A stretch of 64,000 nucleotides of DNA from Linderina pennispora. Taxonomy: Eukaryota > Kickxellomycota > Kickxellomycetes > Kickxellales > Kickxellaceae. The stretch lies in assembly GCF_002104995.1 (NCBI RefSeq), contig NW_024468258.1:62001-126000 (forward strand), read 5' to 3'. The stretch's first letter is position 1. Every line of letters starts with the position of its first letter. Under the pieces are notes generated by a model, which saw only the letters and a program-made list of their open reading frames with translations, was not told the DNA's origin and did not search any database. Both the position numbers and the translations under genes were made by a program. This document shows positions 9,502 through 21,507 of the stretch, one piece after another.

Positions 9502-12500
9502 TTAGAAGGCGTTGCTCGAATAACTTAGCAGTGTAGTGTGTAGAACTGGCCGGTCTTGTACGTTGGGCCAGCTCCGCTGCTGCACGAGAGGTAGATCGGA
9601 ATCTTCATCGCTGCTGACTGGCTGCCAGCATTCTTGGTCCGCAAACCGCGCCAGCGAATCGCTCTTGCCATTCGACTGGCGATCGCCACTCGAGTTGGTT
9701 GCCGTTGCCGATGATGCAGTCGACTCGGCCGACGATGCACGGCGGGCACGCAGCAGGTCACTGTCAGACGATGATAGCAGCGTCTGCAGGGTGTCTGTGG
9801 TCATTGAGCGTGCCGCAGACGGCGGCAGGCAGTCCGAGTCTGGCGACTGGCGCTTCTCGCCGCGGGTGTACATGTCCTCGAACCCCTCATCATCGGTGGC
9901 TGAGGTGGAGGTGCGCTGCGGGCTGCTGGTAAAGTCAGTGCTCAGCGGGCCAAAGCACACAATGTGCTCAGACGACTTGAACTCAGTAAACACGCTCTGC
10001 TGGCCGTCAAACAAGACGGTCATGTCGGGCGAAAAATTCTGCCCATGCAGGTTCACCAGCGACCGCTCGGCAGACCCCCCATTGCCGTGCTCAAGTGCAC
10101 TCGGGCTGATGGTTGGCGGGTGCTGCACCGACATCTTGAACACGACGGGGATGTGCGTGTTCTCTGCAGTGCCATGCGAGGCACTCAGCTGGCCAATGTT
10201 GATGGTGTTGCGGCGACTGCTGTGGTCTGTAGCATGTGCAATTGAGCCAGTCGCAGAGCTGGGCGACATGGTCTGCGGCGACAGTAGCTGGCTCGACAAA
10301 GTGTCGGGGATACCAGCGAGACCCATGCCGTACATGGCTGCAGCGAATGTGGAGTCCATCGAGTTTGACCCAAAGTCACTGCCACCTATAGCGGCGGCGG
10401 CAGCAGCAGCGGCGGCGGCAGTGAAGGTTGAATCACCAACAAGCATATCCAGGCTCATAGGCTGGTGCAAGAGCTGCTGCTGGTGATGCTGTTGTTGCTG
10501 CAGTTGCTGCTGTGGGTAGTAGTGCTGGGCCTGGTACTGGCGTGATGCCGACTGCCGCTGGTGGCTATGGCGCCGGCTGCGGGTTGTCGATGGTGCCACA
10601 GTCTGGCGCTGCTGCTGCTGCTGCTGTTGCTGCTGCGAATGGGACAGGCTAGCCGGAGCCATAGGTGCGTTGCGCGCACGCTCCAGGATCTCAGTAGTTG
10701 ACGGATAGTCAAAGCGGTGGATGGCGCAGTCGGTACCAACGATGGTCCAGACCGCTGAATCGCCCACATCCTCGGCCCACTGGGTTGTGCCTGCAGGGGG
10801 CAGCGGTCTCCTTGGACTGCTTGCGGCTGTTGCCAGATGGGGAGACCTCGTTCAAGGGCTGCCGGCCATCAGAGGTCTTGTTGAGGCCAACCGACATCGG
10901 ACAAGCAGGTCAGATATGTGCCGATAAAGTTGTCGAGGTTGTCCTGCGCCATCACGCAGGGCGGGAAGTCGTTGTTGCATCTCATGTTCACCTCAAAGGC
11001 GACCTTGTGCAGCTGCGACACCGGGTCGCCATGGACCTCGCTGAAGCAGTCGTTGGTGTGGTGAGCACCGACAGCAACGCTGCCCTTCTCGACCTTGCGC
11101 AGTGTCAGGACGGGCGAGACCATGCCGGTGCTAACGCACTGAAGGATGACGCTCTGGTTGTAGTGGATGGCCATAGGTGACTCGTTAGAGCGACCGCCCA
11201 TGGCATTCCTGTCGTCGCCCAGGCTGACGTTGTCGTCAAACATCGGTGGGCAGTGTGGTAGCATGGCTTGGCTGGGCGGAGTCGGGTAGCCGGGGATCGG
11301 CGTCGGGTTTGTGTGGATGTTTGCATTGAACTCATCAATCTGCTCCTGCGTCAGGTTGGTGTTGGCGATCCAGATGATGAACGGGTCCCACACGGCAGTG
11401 CGTGCAACAAAGGTAGGCGAGCGGGCCGGGCCACCAATGCGCTGGCCAGAGTTCGGCGCCAGGGGGCCATCCTCAGAGCCACCGGTGGGGAACCAGAACG
11501 GCCTGGCGCCACCAGCCGACATTGAGCCGCTGACACCCAGGTACTTGGTCGACACGGTCTGCGAGCGCAGGCGGTTGAACAGCGAGATGGTTGACCCATG
11601 GTGGATGCACAGGTCGGTGTTCTTGGAGCTCTGGCGCTTCTTGGATGGCTTGCTGATGACCTTGATGGGCTTCGAGTCGAAGCTGCCCAGAACCACCTGC
11701 CCAGTCTGGTCGTGCAGGCGCACCTTGACCGCTACCTTCTTGCGCTTCTCGTCGACATCGTTGATGAACAGCTGCTTGGCCACATAGCGTCCAGTAACCG
11801 GCTCGCCCTCACGCGGCGGGCTGATATCCGCAACTGTTTCAGGAATGCTACGCGACACGGCCTTGGGGTTCGGGTCAGGCCGCCCGAGCCATTCGATCTG
11901 TGCAGCGCGGATCTCGCCTGAGGAGGAAGTGAAGTTGGCATCGTCGTTGTCACTCGACGCTGTGCTTTCATTAGATGGCACAGTCACAGTGATGCGCGGT
12001 TTGCCAGACGCTGCCAGCTGCTGCGGGCCTGCCGAGGATCGAGCAGTCCGTTATCAGCAGACAGCGAGACCGGCAGCTGCCAGTCGTCGCCAAACAGCAT
12101 GATGGTTGGCGGTGGGCACAGGAAGCGCTTCTCGGTACCATACGACTTTTGCGCAACCTTCGATGTCAGAATCATGATGACCTTCTCGCCACTGCCCATC
12201 ACCTCTGCCTGGCTGTTCAGCGCCAGCGGGTTGTAGGCGGGCATCTCGTGCGAGTACGCCGGCGGTGCCATGCTCACAAGCGTGTTTTGGCGGTTGCTGC
12301 AGGCTGCCCATCTGCTGCGTGTGGTAGTGGTCAAGCTGGGTGCTGCTGGCAGTGGCTGCGCGCTTGCGCGACCGCTGCTGGGCAGGCATAATGGAGGCAG
12401 TGGCAGGCGGGCTGTTGATGGGACATGATTGGCGATGCCATTGGGTTCATGCCAGAGATTGGCACCCCTTGGCCCATCGGGTTGAAGAACGACGGCTCTG

Positions 12501-13764
12501 AGGACAGCGTGCCAAAGGCAGTGTTGCTGCTGCTAGTGTGCACATAGGGGCTGTCGGTGGCGGTTGCCTGGAAGCCGTCCATGCCAGTAATGCCGGTAAA
12601 TGATGTTAATGTGGTGTTGATATCCAGGCCCAGGTCAGATGCCTGCTGGCTAGCCACATCGCTGCCGTTGTTGACACGTGAGAATGCAGACGAGCCGGGG
12701 TTGGCAGCCGCTATGTTCATTGGGTTCATTGTGATTTGCAGCCCACCGAGGATGGTCGTCGGCAGCGCTGCCTAGGGTGTTTGACGGGTTGCTGAAGATT
12801 CCACTGCCCATTTGCGAGCCGTGGCTATACCCGTGGCCACTGGTGCTGCTAATACTGCTGCTGTGCTGGTGGTGGTGGCCGTAGATGCTCTGGTGCTGCG
12901 GCTGCTCGTGGGAGATGTAGGGGGAGGTGGCCTGGTTGTAGAACATAGATGGCGAGGTGATGGTCATGCCGCTGCCAACAGCGGACCCGGTGTCCATGGC
13001 CTCCATGAACGATGGCGAAAACATGTTGGGCGTGGCCAGAGTCGGGTCAGTCGACCTAAAGACAGCAAGGGGAGTATGGCTCGTTAGCGCAGGGGCCGGG
13101 CAGTTTGTAGGTCCGCAAAAAGGCTGCAGCGGACAAGCGCTATGCAGTAGTATGCGAGCCATGTGACGTGCTACAACAACATGACCGGATTGTTCTTCTA
13201 CTTACTCGTTCTGCGAGCGTGTGACAGCAACCCGCAGCGACTGGGGCCGGCGCGAGCTGTAGCGGCTGCCCGAGGAGGAGCTGCCCATGATGTTGCTGTG
13301 CTGAGAGCTGTCGTCGTACTCGCCACACCGGTACTGCTGCGATCCCGAGAACCCCAGATCGCCCAGGGTCATGCCCTCGGTGATCGCATCAGCGATGGTC
13401 TGGACTGTCAGCGGCAGCCGACGACGGCGGAATCGGCAGCGACGACATGGCCGAGTGTGTCAGCGACTGGCTGTACCCAGGGCTGTGGTAGTACTGCGCG
13501 CTGCTCCCCTGGGTGCCGTCGCCCATGTGGAACAGGCCTGTGTCGCGGCCGTTGGCAAAGCTGTACTCGTGGGCGTTGCTGCTGCGCCGATCGTCAGTGA
13601 CAGTCATCCGGACGCTTGCGCAGACGAGCGTTGTCCTGCGCGTCGTAGTCGCTGTAGCCCGAAGAAAGGCTGGCGGCTGCGGCACTCAGCTGGTCATAGT
13701 GCTGGTTGGCGTTGCCAGATGTGGCGCTGTTCTGCGTGTCAAATTCCTGGAACTGACTGGTCAT
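9502..13764 (-). CDS. CSL-family (RBP-Jkappa/Su(H)-type) transcription factor, frame broken by indels
   Basis: Sequence-specific nuclear transcription factor. A long Ser/Gln-rich N-terminal region (13764 to about 12240) precedes the RHR-N domain, whose hallmark QKSYGTEKRFLCPPP lies near 12140. The beta-trefoil domain follows with the CSL signature FNRLRSQTVSTKYL (about 11575-11535), and the C-terminal IPT/TIG domain is near 10150-9900. A 170-residue linker with poly-Gln and poly-Ala tracts separates trefoil from TIG. One intron is clear: 13207-13056, donor GTAAGT, acceptor CTTTAG, joined inside a Glu codon. The frame is interrupted by about eight single-base indels, near 13605, 13405, 12760, 12430, 12290, 12035, 10893 and 10797. 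Protein similarity continues across each one, so I treat them as sequence errors. The ATG at 13764 is chosen because the TATA box at 13822 lies too close to the earlier in-frame ATG at 13821. Confidence 0.9.
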
Positions 13765-13821
13765 GATGAAGTCGGCCAGGAGCTGCGCGTCAAAGTAGCT
13801 ATAGAGAGGAGCAGGGCACAT

Positions 13822-13831
13822 CCTTTATATA
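13822..13831 (-). promoter_or_regulatory. TATA box and nearby splice-acceptor-like site of the CSL gene
   Basis: TATATAAAGG on the minus strand lies about 60 bases before the ATG. Just downstream is a pyrimidine-rich tract ending CTCCTCTCTATAG (AG at 13800-13799). This looks like a 3' splice site and could receive upstream noncoding leader exons, with the exon then starting at 13798. Confidence 0.45.
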
Positions 13832-13840
13832 GGGTTTAGC

Positions 13841-13882
13841 GGGGGTGGGGGGTGTTTAGGGTGGGTGGGTGAGGGAGGGAGG
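13841..13882 (+). repeat. G-run cluster (G-quadruplex-like) upstream of CSL TATA
   Basis: The plus strand has at least six closely spaced runs of three or more G (GGGGG, GGGGGG, GGG and so on) within 42 bases, directly upstream of the CSL TATA box. The runs meet the usual G3+ loop-length rule for an intramolecular quadruplex. Confidence 0.5.
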
Positions 13883-15612
13883 TATGCTTAAAATGGCAAG
13901 GCAGCAGAAAATGGTCACTGGTGGAGGGGTTCCTGAGAAAATATGTGGCAGCAAGGTGGGAAAATATTGGCAAGTAGAAACGAGAAAGGGAAGGCGGCAG
14001 AGAGCTGGGGAGAAAGGGGATGTGTAAGACCTTTTGTGCAGTGGGGGCGCCCAGCTGGCCGCCCCGAAGCCCAGGACAGCCGAAATGTCCCACGCTTCGC
14101 GTGCAATTCTCAGAAGAAGCTGGCGCCCAGGCCAAAGGCGACAGACTGGAAATCAGCAGACAAAAGACAGCGGTTATGCGCAAGCGTGCAAGGTGGCGAG
14201 ATAGGGCGATCATCGTCTCGAGGCCGTCATCTTTGTCATGGCCGCACTGCGAGGCGAGCAAAAAGTGGAGGCGGCATAATAGTACGCAAAAATCGGCGAG
14301 GATCAGTTTTTCCAAAGCGTGACTTGCTGCAACAGAGAAAATATGCCGGAGTGCGACTTTCCTAGTAGGGCGAGCGCTCAGCCAACCGGGAGCAGGGGAT
14401 CGCCAGCCCTTGCTGTTTTGTAATATGTGTGTTGCATCCCACCACAAGGCATAAAAAGGAGTGCCTTTCCAGGCAATGCGAGAACGCAATACAGGCACCG
14501 GGTTGCACAGGAAATGAACAGGGGAGGGATAATTTGCAGATGCATCGATAGCAAGATAGATATGAGCCGCAGTGCCGGCATGTGGGGACATGGAGGTGGC
14601 GAGCAGGAGGGCCGCAGCCAATACGGGCCAGATAGTCCCCACAGCCCAGCATGCAAAGGAACAACTCGGAGAGAAAATTAAGCATGGCGGAAAATCCGGC
14701 CGCGTCCATTGCGTAGTTTTTGGAGCAGCAGCAGCAAACAACGCTGGCGATGAGATGAACAGGCTATTTTTGCGACAAGAGGGAGGGCATCCTGTAGTCA
14801 GACGGCCCGCCTAGAGAGCGCCATGTCTGTCGCCACCCAGACACAGGCAAATGCAGATAAACAAATTGGCCATCCCACATCGGGCCGCTCGGAAGAGAGT
14901 AGCGCCAGAGAGGACGCTCCATGAAGACGAGATGGGCAGCAGAGCACCATCCAATTGCGGCCACACCACCGTGCCAGTGGAGAGATAAAACTTTCCGGCA
15001 GCACGACCCGCTGCCAAGCACAGCGAATCCAAGATTCGCCCTCGCTCCACTGCCAAAACTCCACATCTCCGAATGGAGAAAGGATTGCCAGCAGGCGGGC
15101 AGGCAGACGGAACGGCCAGAGTGGGTGGTGTGCGGGCAAAGCACAAAGCACAGCACAGCCACAGGCACAGCGCACAGCGCAAAGTCTAGCCCGCGGGACA
15201 TTGACAAAAGAGGCAATTATGGTGGGATGCTGCCAAGGTGGAAAAGCAGATGGTCAGTGCTCAGGCTGACCGGGGATGTTATTCACCCATGCAAGCGCTT
15301 CGCCAAATGGCCAGCTGCCAATCCCTTTTCACCGAGCGTGGGCAAGTAGCAAGCGAAAAGCGTGACTGCAGGCAAATCGGGGCGGGTGTCGGTGGCAAAT
15401 ACGCGATAATTGCACCCAGAGAAAAACAGGTCTGTGCGGAACATGTAGGAGAATGATGTGGCCCGGGGGAGAAATGTGCATCACCAGCGGCGTATGGCCA
15501 GTCACGCGCATCGCACCATGCCACAGTACCCGCATTGCAAACTGGGAGCACAAAGAAGCCCGCCGCAAGTACCGCTCTCGAAATAGAAGTGAGGCACACG
15601 CATTTTGGACTT

Positions 15613-15771
15613 ACCGTGTAGATGTAGTAATAATGGCAGTAGTCGGACTGCGATCAGGACTGTCGTAGCACCGAAAGTTTTCTAGAATGCGAGCGCAGGC
15701 AGAGGAGAGAATTAGCACCGAAATGCCCGCACGGGATCCGGAGAGGGGCTGACTGGTGTAGCCTTTTAAGG
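15613..15771 (-). promoter_or_regulatory. Candidate promoter plus noncoding leader exon A
   Basis: A TATA-like CCTTAAAAGG (15771-15762) is followed about 150 bases later by the donor ACACG/GTAAGTCC (GT at 15614-15613). The stretch between contains no ATG in the last 75 bases. The pattern resembles a core promoter and a short untranslated first exon on the CSL strand. Confidence 0.35.
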
Positions 15772-15946
15772 CAGCACAGGCTGGGAGGCACGGCACGTCG
15801 CACTACACTGGCACCAGCTTGCTGTGCAGGCGTGGCCGCTGATGGGTGCTATGCAGCCGGGAACAATAGCAGCTCGCAGATAGCGGTAGCGTATCATCGC
15901 AAACCCAGAGCGAGCCAGCGGGATGCCATCTAAGCATAACTCTTAC

Positions 15947-16036
15947 CTTTTGTCCTGGCGACTTGAGCGAGTGGTAGCAAGCGAAGGTCTGGTTCTTCGA
16001 AAATAAGCAAGCAGGTGCTGGTTGTTCTGCTACAAT
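15947..16036 (-). other. Candidate noncoding internal exon B
   Basis: A pyrimidine-rich stretch ending CACGCGCTGTAG (acceptor at 16037) precedes 90 bases that end ACAAAAG/GTAAGAG (donor GT at 15946). Spacing and both splice signals fit a small exon. No coding potential is visible. Confidence 0.3.
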
Positions 16037-17273
16037 CTACAGCGCGTGAAGGGAAAAGAAACAAGACAGTTGAGAACCCACGGCACCAATCAGCCTGTGC
16101 GTCAAGCAGCAGATCACTGTGGCGTGAATGGCCACTGAGTCAAGAGAGCGGCAGAGACAAAAAAGAGGGAGGATATGACCAACCATGTAAGCTGCCATCT
16201 GCCGAGGGCTTGCAGGGGAGCACAGGCAGCGAAGAATACGCCCACTCAACGAGCCGATCCACAATGGTTGGTGCAAATAATCGAGATTACGCCACCACTC
16301 CCTGCTGCCCACATATATTGCTGCATAACCAGAGGGCGCGATGGATGTGGCAGCACAATTCATCCAGCACCTGCAATTCAGTAGCGCACTCTATGTCTCG
16401 GTACTCGACTGGCACACAAAAGGTGGATGCGGGTGAGAGGGAGGAGGAAAAACATGCAGGTAATCTCCACCAACTACCCCCCAAAGGAAGGAATACATGC
16501 ACTAGTGCATGGAATGCATGACAAGGGTGGTGAAATCCAAGGACACCGACGCTATTGGCGTGGGATAGGGGGCGAAAATAGACGACTGCGCCAGTCGTGC
16601 GAAGCATGTGGGCAAGCGGATAATTTACATATACAGCAGCAGCCCCCTTTGCTATTCTGGGCGCAGACGGAGCCCAGGAAAGCAGCCGAGACAGGCCATT
16701 GCAGCAGTCAGCTTTGTCTTCGTCCTCCACAGCCCAGCGATATCGCTGTAGCCGGGCAGACCAGACTGAAACAGCACAATGGCCGGCTGCATGAAAGAGT
16801 GAGCGCGGATCCGCACATGTTCTCTGCGAGTGTCAAGGGCGCCAGACGGATTTTCGGTGAGCGCCTGTCCCGTCACGCCCGCAGTGGAACAAGCGCCCGA
16901 GACAGATGGTCACTCGCAAAAAACACCATGGAGCCCGTGACAGGCGCCTGCCTGAAAAAGGGTCCTGGAGTTAGAGGGCGCAAGGAGCAAGGGCAGCGCA
17001 ACTGGTGTCGACAGTATGATTCAGGGGAGTTGTGTGGGCGATGCGAGGCCGTCGTGTCCGCAGCACAGACACAGCAACAGCCGATACACGGCCACAGATA
17101 ATCGGCGCCCGCGGTTTTGGTCGTACACCATGAAGCCTTGGCCGGATGGTGCTCCTCCTCCTCCACGTTGCTCGCCTTTGTTCCCAGCACAAAGAGCGCA
17201 TGATGATGCTGTGAACCAGGGCTGGAACAGATATCGGAACAAACGTCACGTCGCTTGAATTATAGCATATCTT

Positions 17274-17362
17274 ACCTTGCGTGTGTTGGCCGAGCGTAAC
17301 TGAGTATGCTGAGCGAAAATAAAACGAGTCGCAGAGTCAGTGCTGATGGCTAGGATATATAT
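17274..17362 (-). promoter_or_regulatory. Candidate promoter plus noncoding leader exon C
   Basis: Minus-strand TACATATATATCC (about 17364-17354) lies about 80 bases before the donor ACGCAAG/GTAAGATA (GT at 17275-17274). A transcript starting about 30 bases after the TATA box would give a leader exon of roughly 55 bases without an ATG. Confidence 0.4.
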
Positions 17363-17792
17363 GTATAGCAGACGCCCGAGTCGATGTTTGTGGTGGAGAT
17401 GGGTCTGCTGCTGGTGGGTTGCGGTGGAGCCGAGCGAAATAGTAGGAGAGCTAAAAGTACAAATTCAGGGTTGGAGACGGAATTTAGACAATACTAAAAG
17501 GTTGCAAAGGCGAAAAAGGGAAACGTGCTTTGCGATATACAGGATATCGTTTCTGGCGAAAAGGGCTGTGATGTCAGGAATGCAACAAGCAAATAGAGTA
17601 GAGGCAAGAGGAAAGAAGACAGAGAAGGGTCTGTTGAATCGGGTGCAGCGCAAATCACTGTGACTTGGCCGCCTCCGATCTTGTGTGCGCACACACGGAG
17701 TGGCACGCGATAGTCAGCGAGCACTGCGTCGCGAGCAATCTGGCTGGCCAGAATCCCTAGCGACAGAGCAAGGTTGGCAAGACAGGGTACTG

Positions 17793-17961
17793 ACCTTTAA
17801 AATAAAACGTATGGCGGGAAAGGCTTGATTGTGCTGGCTGGCCAAAGTGTCTACAGAGTAAGGAATGCTGAGATGATACACATAAGTGAAAAGTACAGGA
17901 AATAGAATGACGCTGGATATCCGACAGCACAAAGGCAAGAGGGCATGAGCACATATATATA
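17793..17961 (-). promoter_or_regulatory. Candidate promoter plus leader exon D
   Basis: TATATATAT on the minus strand (17961-17953) precedes, by about 160 bases, the donor TTTAAAG/GTCAGTA (GT at 17794-17793). The intervening leader is pyrimidine-rich and contains only a very short upstream frame. Confidence 0.33.
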
Positions 17962-20234
17962 CGGTTTGCAAAAACGGAAAAACGCTATCCTTGGCGGTCT
18001 GCCAAGGACAGACACTCTTCTTTTTTTCTTACAGATGAGTGACAAAGGAGCAAAAAAATCATATAGTGCGGCTGACGTCTAGGCAGCGGGGAGTCAAGGG
18101 GGTGGACAAGACCCGGAGGGCAAGGAGCTGGCAATGCACAGACAGCACACACAAAAGGGTGTTTTACAAAAGGGGTGGGCCTAAGGGGAGGGTCGAAGGG
18201 GAGGAGAGCAGGACCCGAGCTGAACACGACCTTTCTTAACAGAGCGGAACAATGTAGTGTGAAGGTAGGCTATTTCGCCTCTACCCTGCCGGCGAGAAAA
18301 AACGCAGGCCAACTGGGCAGCCGAGAATTGGACTGCATCGATAATAAGAATGACCCAATATGTATGAAGGGGCCGGATGGGCAAAAAGCGAGCTAGCACC
18401 GCGACATTCTGATATTTCGGGAGAGACGGGGGGAATGGTGTGAGTGCATGTCTACCGCATGCGCCTCGATCCACAGGGACTACTGTGGCGAACTAGGAGT
18501 AAACCATGTGCGGTGTTTCTCAGCAGCTAGCGTGTAAGTCGAAAATCAATGACCAGAGTAAGGGGAGATGTCGCAAGCGATGTTCATGTAATAACATCGC
18601 TGATTTCAGGGACACAGTGCGCGGGGAAATAGGTGATGCGCGGACACAAATAGAAACACCGAGATGTTGGAGGTCGGCACCGAACCAGCCGATCGCCCGC
18701 CCCTCTCCAAGTAGCAGACAATAAATAGTTAGCAAAGCGGAAACCGCCAAAAAGTGTAATCAGCGACATGCATAGGCACGATACGACAGCGAGCCTGCAA
18801 CCAGCTGCATCGGGGCGGAAGGCATCTCGCCCAACCAAACTCCATGCAAGCACGAAGGCAAGGCGGAATGGGGAGAAAAGTTGACTCGAGAAACACCATA
18901 TAGCTGGCGAGCAGGAGCGACATGTCGAGGAAAAGTGCAGGACAGACAAAGGGATAGGAGGCAGAAGGCCATCAGCTGACAGCAGGTGGAAGCTTGCACC
19001 TGTGCTATGCGCCCACCGAATGGACAGGAAGGCAGCAGCAACTCCCTCCCAGCCCTGACAGGATTTGTACATGTACTGGGCAAGTGGCAGCGATAGAGGA
19101 CGTTGTGTGCAAAGCTGGAGGATGTCGTCAGTTGCCTGTTGCGGCAAAGCTGCGGGGAATCAAAAGACTGACAGGTACAAAGAGGAATTACAAGGAGATC
19201 TCGAGAAGCGTACATCACTTGGCTCTAATGATCTCCATCCCCGAGAACCCGCCGATATCACCATATTCAGCACACCAAGACTCCAAAAATACATGCACAA
19301 TTATTCAGATTGCGGGGTTGGGCTGGTAAGCACGCATGAAGGGCGAAAAAAGAGGGACGCCGATCCCGCCGGCTTGCATCGGCAGTCTGTCCACCACAGG
19401 CAAGATCGTGCAAAGCGAGTGGTGGAATTGAGGGAGCAGAATCTGACCGCGCTGCCGAGACCATCTAGTCTAACAACATTGGCTGCCTGCCCTCAACATG
19501 CAGCAATTATGATCTCCACCGTCCATCCTCAAATGTAGGCACATATGTGGGCCACGACGTATCGCAGAAATAATCGCCAATGGAAGCTGCTTCAGCAGCA
19601 CTGGCAAATGCGGATCCAATTTGGCCTCGGGCAGCGACTACTACTTGGCGCCAGTGGTGATGAACGTGGGCCAGACGGTAGCAGCCGCAGCATGCGATGG
19701 ATGAGAGAGCGTCAAGGCTGGAGGAGAGGCTGGCACAAAGAATCACAAGGTGGATTGTATATGCACGACAATGCACGGCTGAGTCAAAATGGGGGATGGA
19801 AATGGCGGACAAGCAAGCCAGACACTATACGCCCTCTGGCGAAATGGAGTAGGGAGCTCCAGTGGTAAATTAGAGAAAACCATGTAGAGGCAAATTGCGT
19901 GAGTTCCTGAGGTCAATAGGCGACAATAACCAGGCGGTGGAGGGAAATTGCGAGGCGCTCAATCTCGCTCGCTTGCCCAAAAAAGAAAGCGCAATGCAAG
20001 CTCGGCCCTTTCTAATTGTAGCCTCTCGGCTGTCTCAGCGTTCGCACATAGCCCACATACAAATTCCCGGGTCTTTGTCCGTCTCAAATCGCCAAGTGAT
20101 GTAATAAGTGCGGCCATACCCAACCGCTGAGCTGGCTCAGTGGAACATGAGCTGTCTTCTTCAGAGCAGACATGGCACACAAAAGCGAGCACAGCATAGC
20201 CGGCATGTTGGAGAAATAGCCAGAGATACTATAC

Positions 20235-20318
20235 CTTTCGGACGTCGCGAGGTCAATCGGTGAATATGCTGTTGAAATGTGCTCCGCACGGGGGCAGGTG
20301 ACTGGGTTCGTTTGACTT
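20235..20318 (-). other. Candidate noncoding internal exon E
   Basis: A good acceptor, TATTTCTTCTTGTAG ending at 20319, precedes 84 bases ending CGAAAG/GTATAG. The donor is weak. No coding frame continues into neighbouring sequence. Confidence 0.28.
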
Positions 20319-21189
20319 CTACAAGAAGAAATATCAGAATAGTACATGTGTTTTTAGGCAATGTTTGTTTGAATTGGTCGTGTGGGCCGTGTGCGCTTCG
20401 CTCAAGTGCCATCCAGAACAATAGGGCGTTGCGCACTACGCGTCTCGCAGCAAGAAATAATGGCGCGCAGCAAGGAGCAGATGTGCAACAGATTTTGCTT
20501 GTCCCCTCCCCAAACGTTTGCCCTCACCAGCGCTGAAGCACCTTTCAGATGCCATTATTCGAGCATCTGACAACATGCAAAACGCGAAACGGAGAGGAGT
20601 AGTGGGGTGGAGGAGTGGGGAGTGCACTATGAGTATGGCGGTTGCGCATTGTGTGCAGAGAAATCATGGTTTTGTACATGCCGCCCTAGCCTCCACATTG
20701 TCGGCAGAACGAGCCTGGTGTGCAGGTTTTGCAGCAACTTTGAGCGTGAGCTTGGACAAGCGAGGATTATGCCATAGACGGGAGGCAACTCAGGGACAGC
20801 CAAAAGGCAAGGAATAAAGGATACGCCTCGAAAATTTCTTGGGTGTATTTGAATGACGGTTGACCAACAATGTGAAGCATGCAAGCCTCCAGAATGCAGG
20901 CCGACAAAGGAGCCCGCATGCATGCATACGTCAAGCAAGTGGGAAGGTCTGATATAGACTCGACTCCTATCCATAGACAATCGCCACATGCAACTCATAC
21001 ATGCCAGCGTTGCTCGCTGCTGGCAACCCACAATTTTGTCCGACCATACCCTGCAGCGCTCAATTACTCATCCAGAATCTTTGCCAGCGCCAATCACTCA
21101 CCCAGCATTTCCACCGCACCAATCCCACACACACGAGAGGCAGACGCAGCAGGTGCAGATAATGGCGTTGGGGAAGGAGGAATGCACTT

Positions 21190-21507
21190 ACCACGTCGAA
21201 TAATCGGCTCTATGACGGTGTTGTTGCACGTCGTTGGGCTGGCCAGTAGTGAATAGGCGGCGGCGACTGGGATGCGTGCCGAATGGGTCGTTCAGCGAGT
21301 TCCTATTGTTGGTGTTTTGGCAGTTTGTCGTGTGAATGCCTCATGAACAGCGAATTGGTCAGGAGAGAGTCACTGGCAATAGATGCAAGTGCGCCAGAAA
21401 CGAGTGGAGAAGTGGATGCTGTATACAAAGCAATTGAGCGGGTGTGTCTAGGAAGGTGGAGTGGTCGGACAGCTGCAGTGGACCCTTGATGACCCAGGGC
21501 TTTTAAA
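21190..21507 (-). promoter_or_regulatory. Candidate promoter plus leader exon F
   Basis: The minus strand carries TTTAAAAGCCC (about 21507-21497), and about 300 bases later the donor CGACGTG/GTAAGTGC (GT at 21191-21190). The leader includes short ATG-initiated frames only. Confidence 0.3.

Noticed and set aside
9536-10486. 316-aa plus-strand open frame
   Set aside because: Antisense to the CSL TIG domain and its linker; composition mirrors the poly-Ala/poly-Gln codons.
13836-14741. 301-aa minus-strand open frame upstream of CSL
   Set aside because: It spans the CSL TATA box and G-cluster, is Ser/Pro/Leu low-information sequence and shows no domain. It may be leader sequence, but a coding role is not supported.
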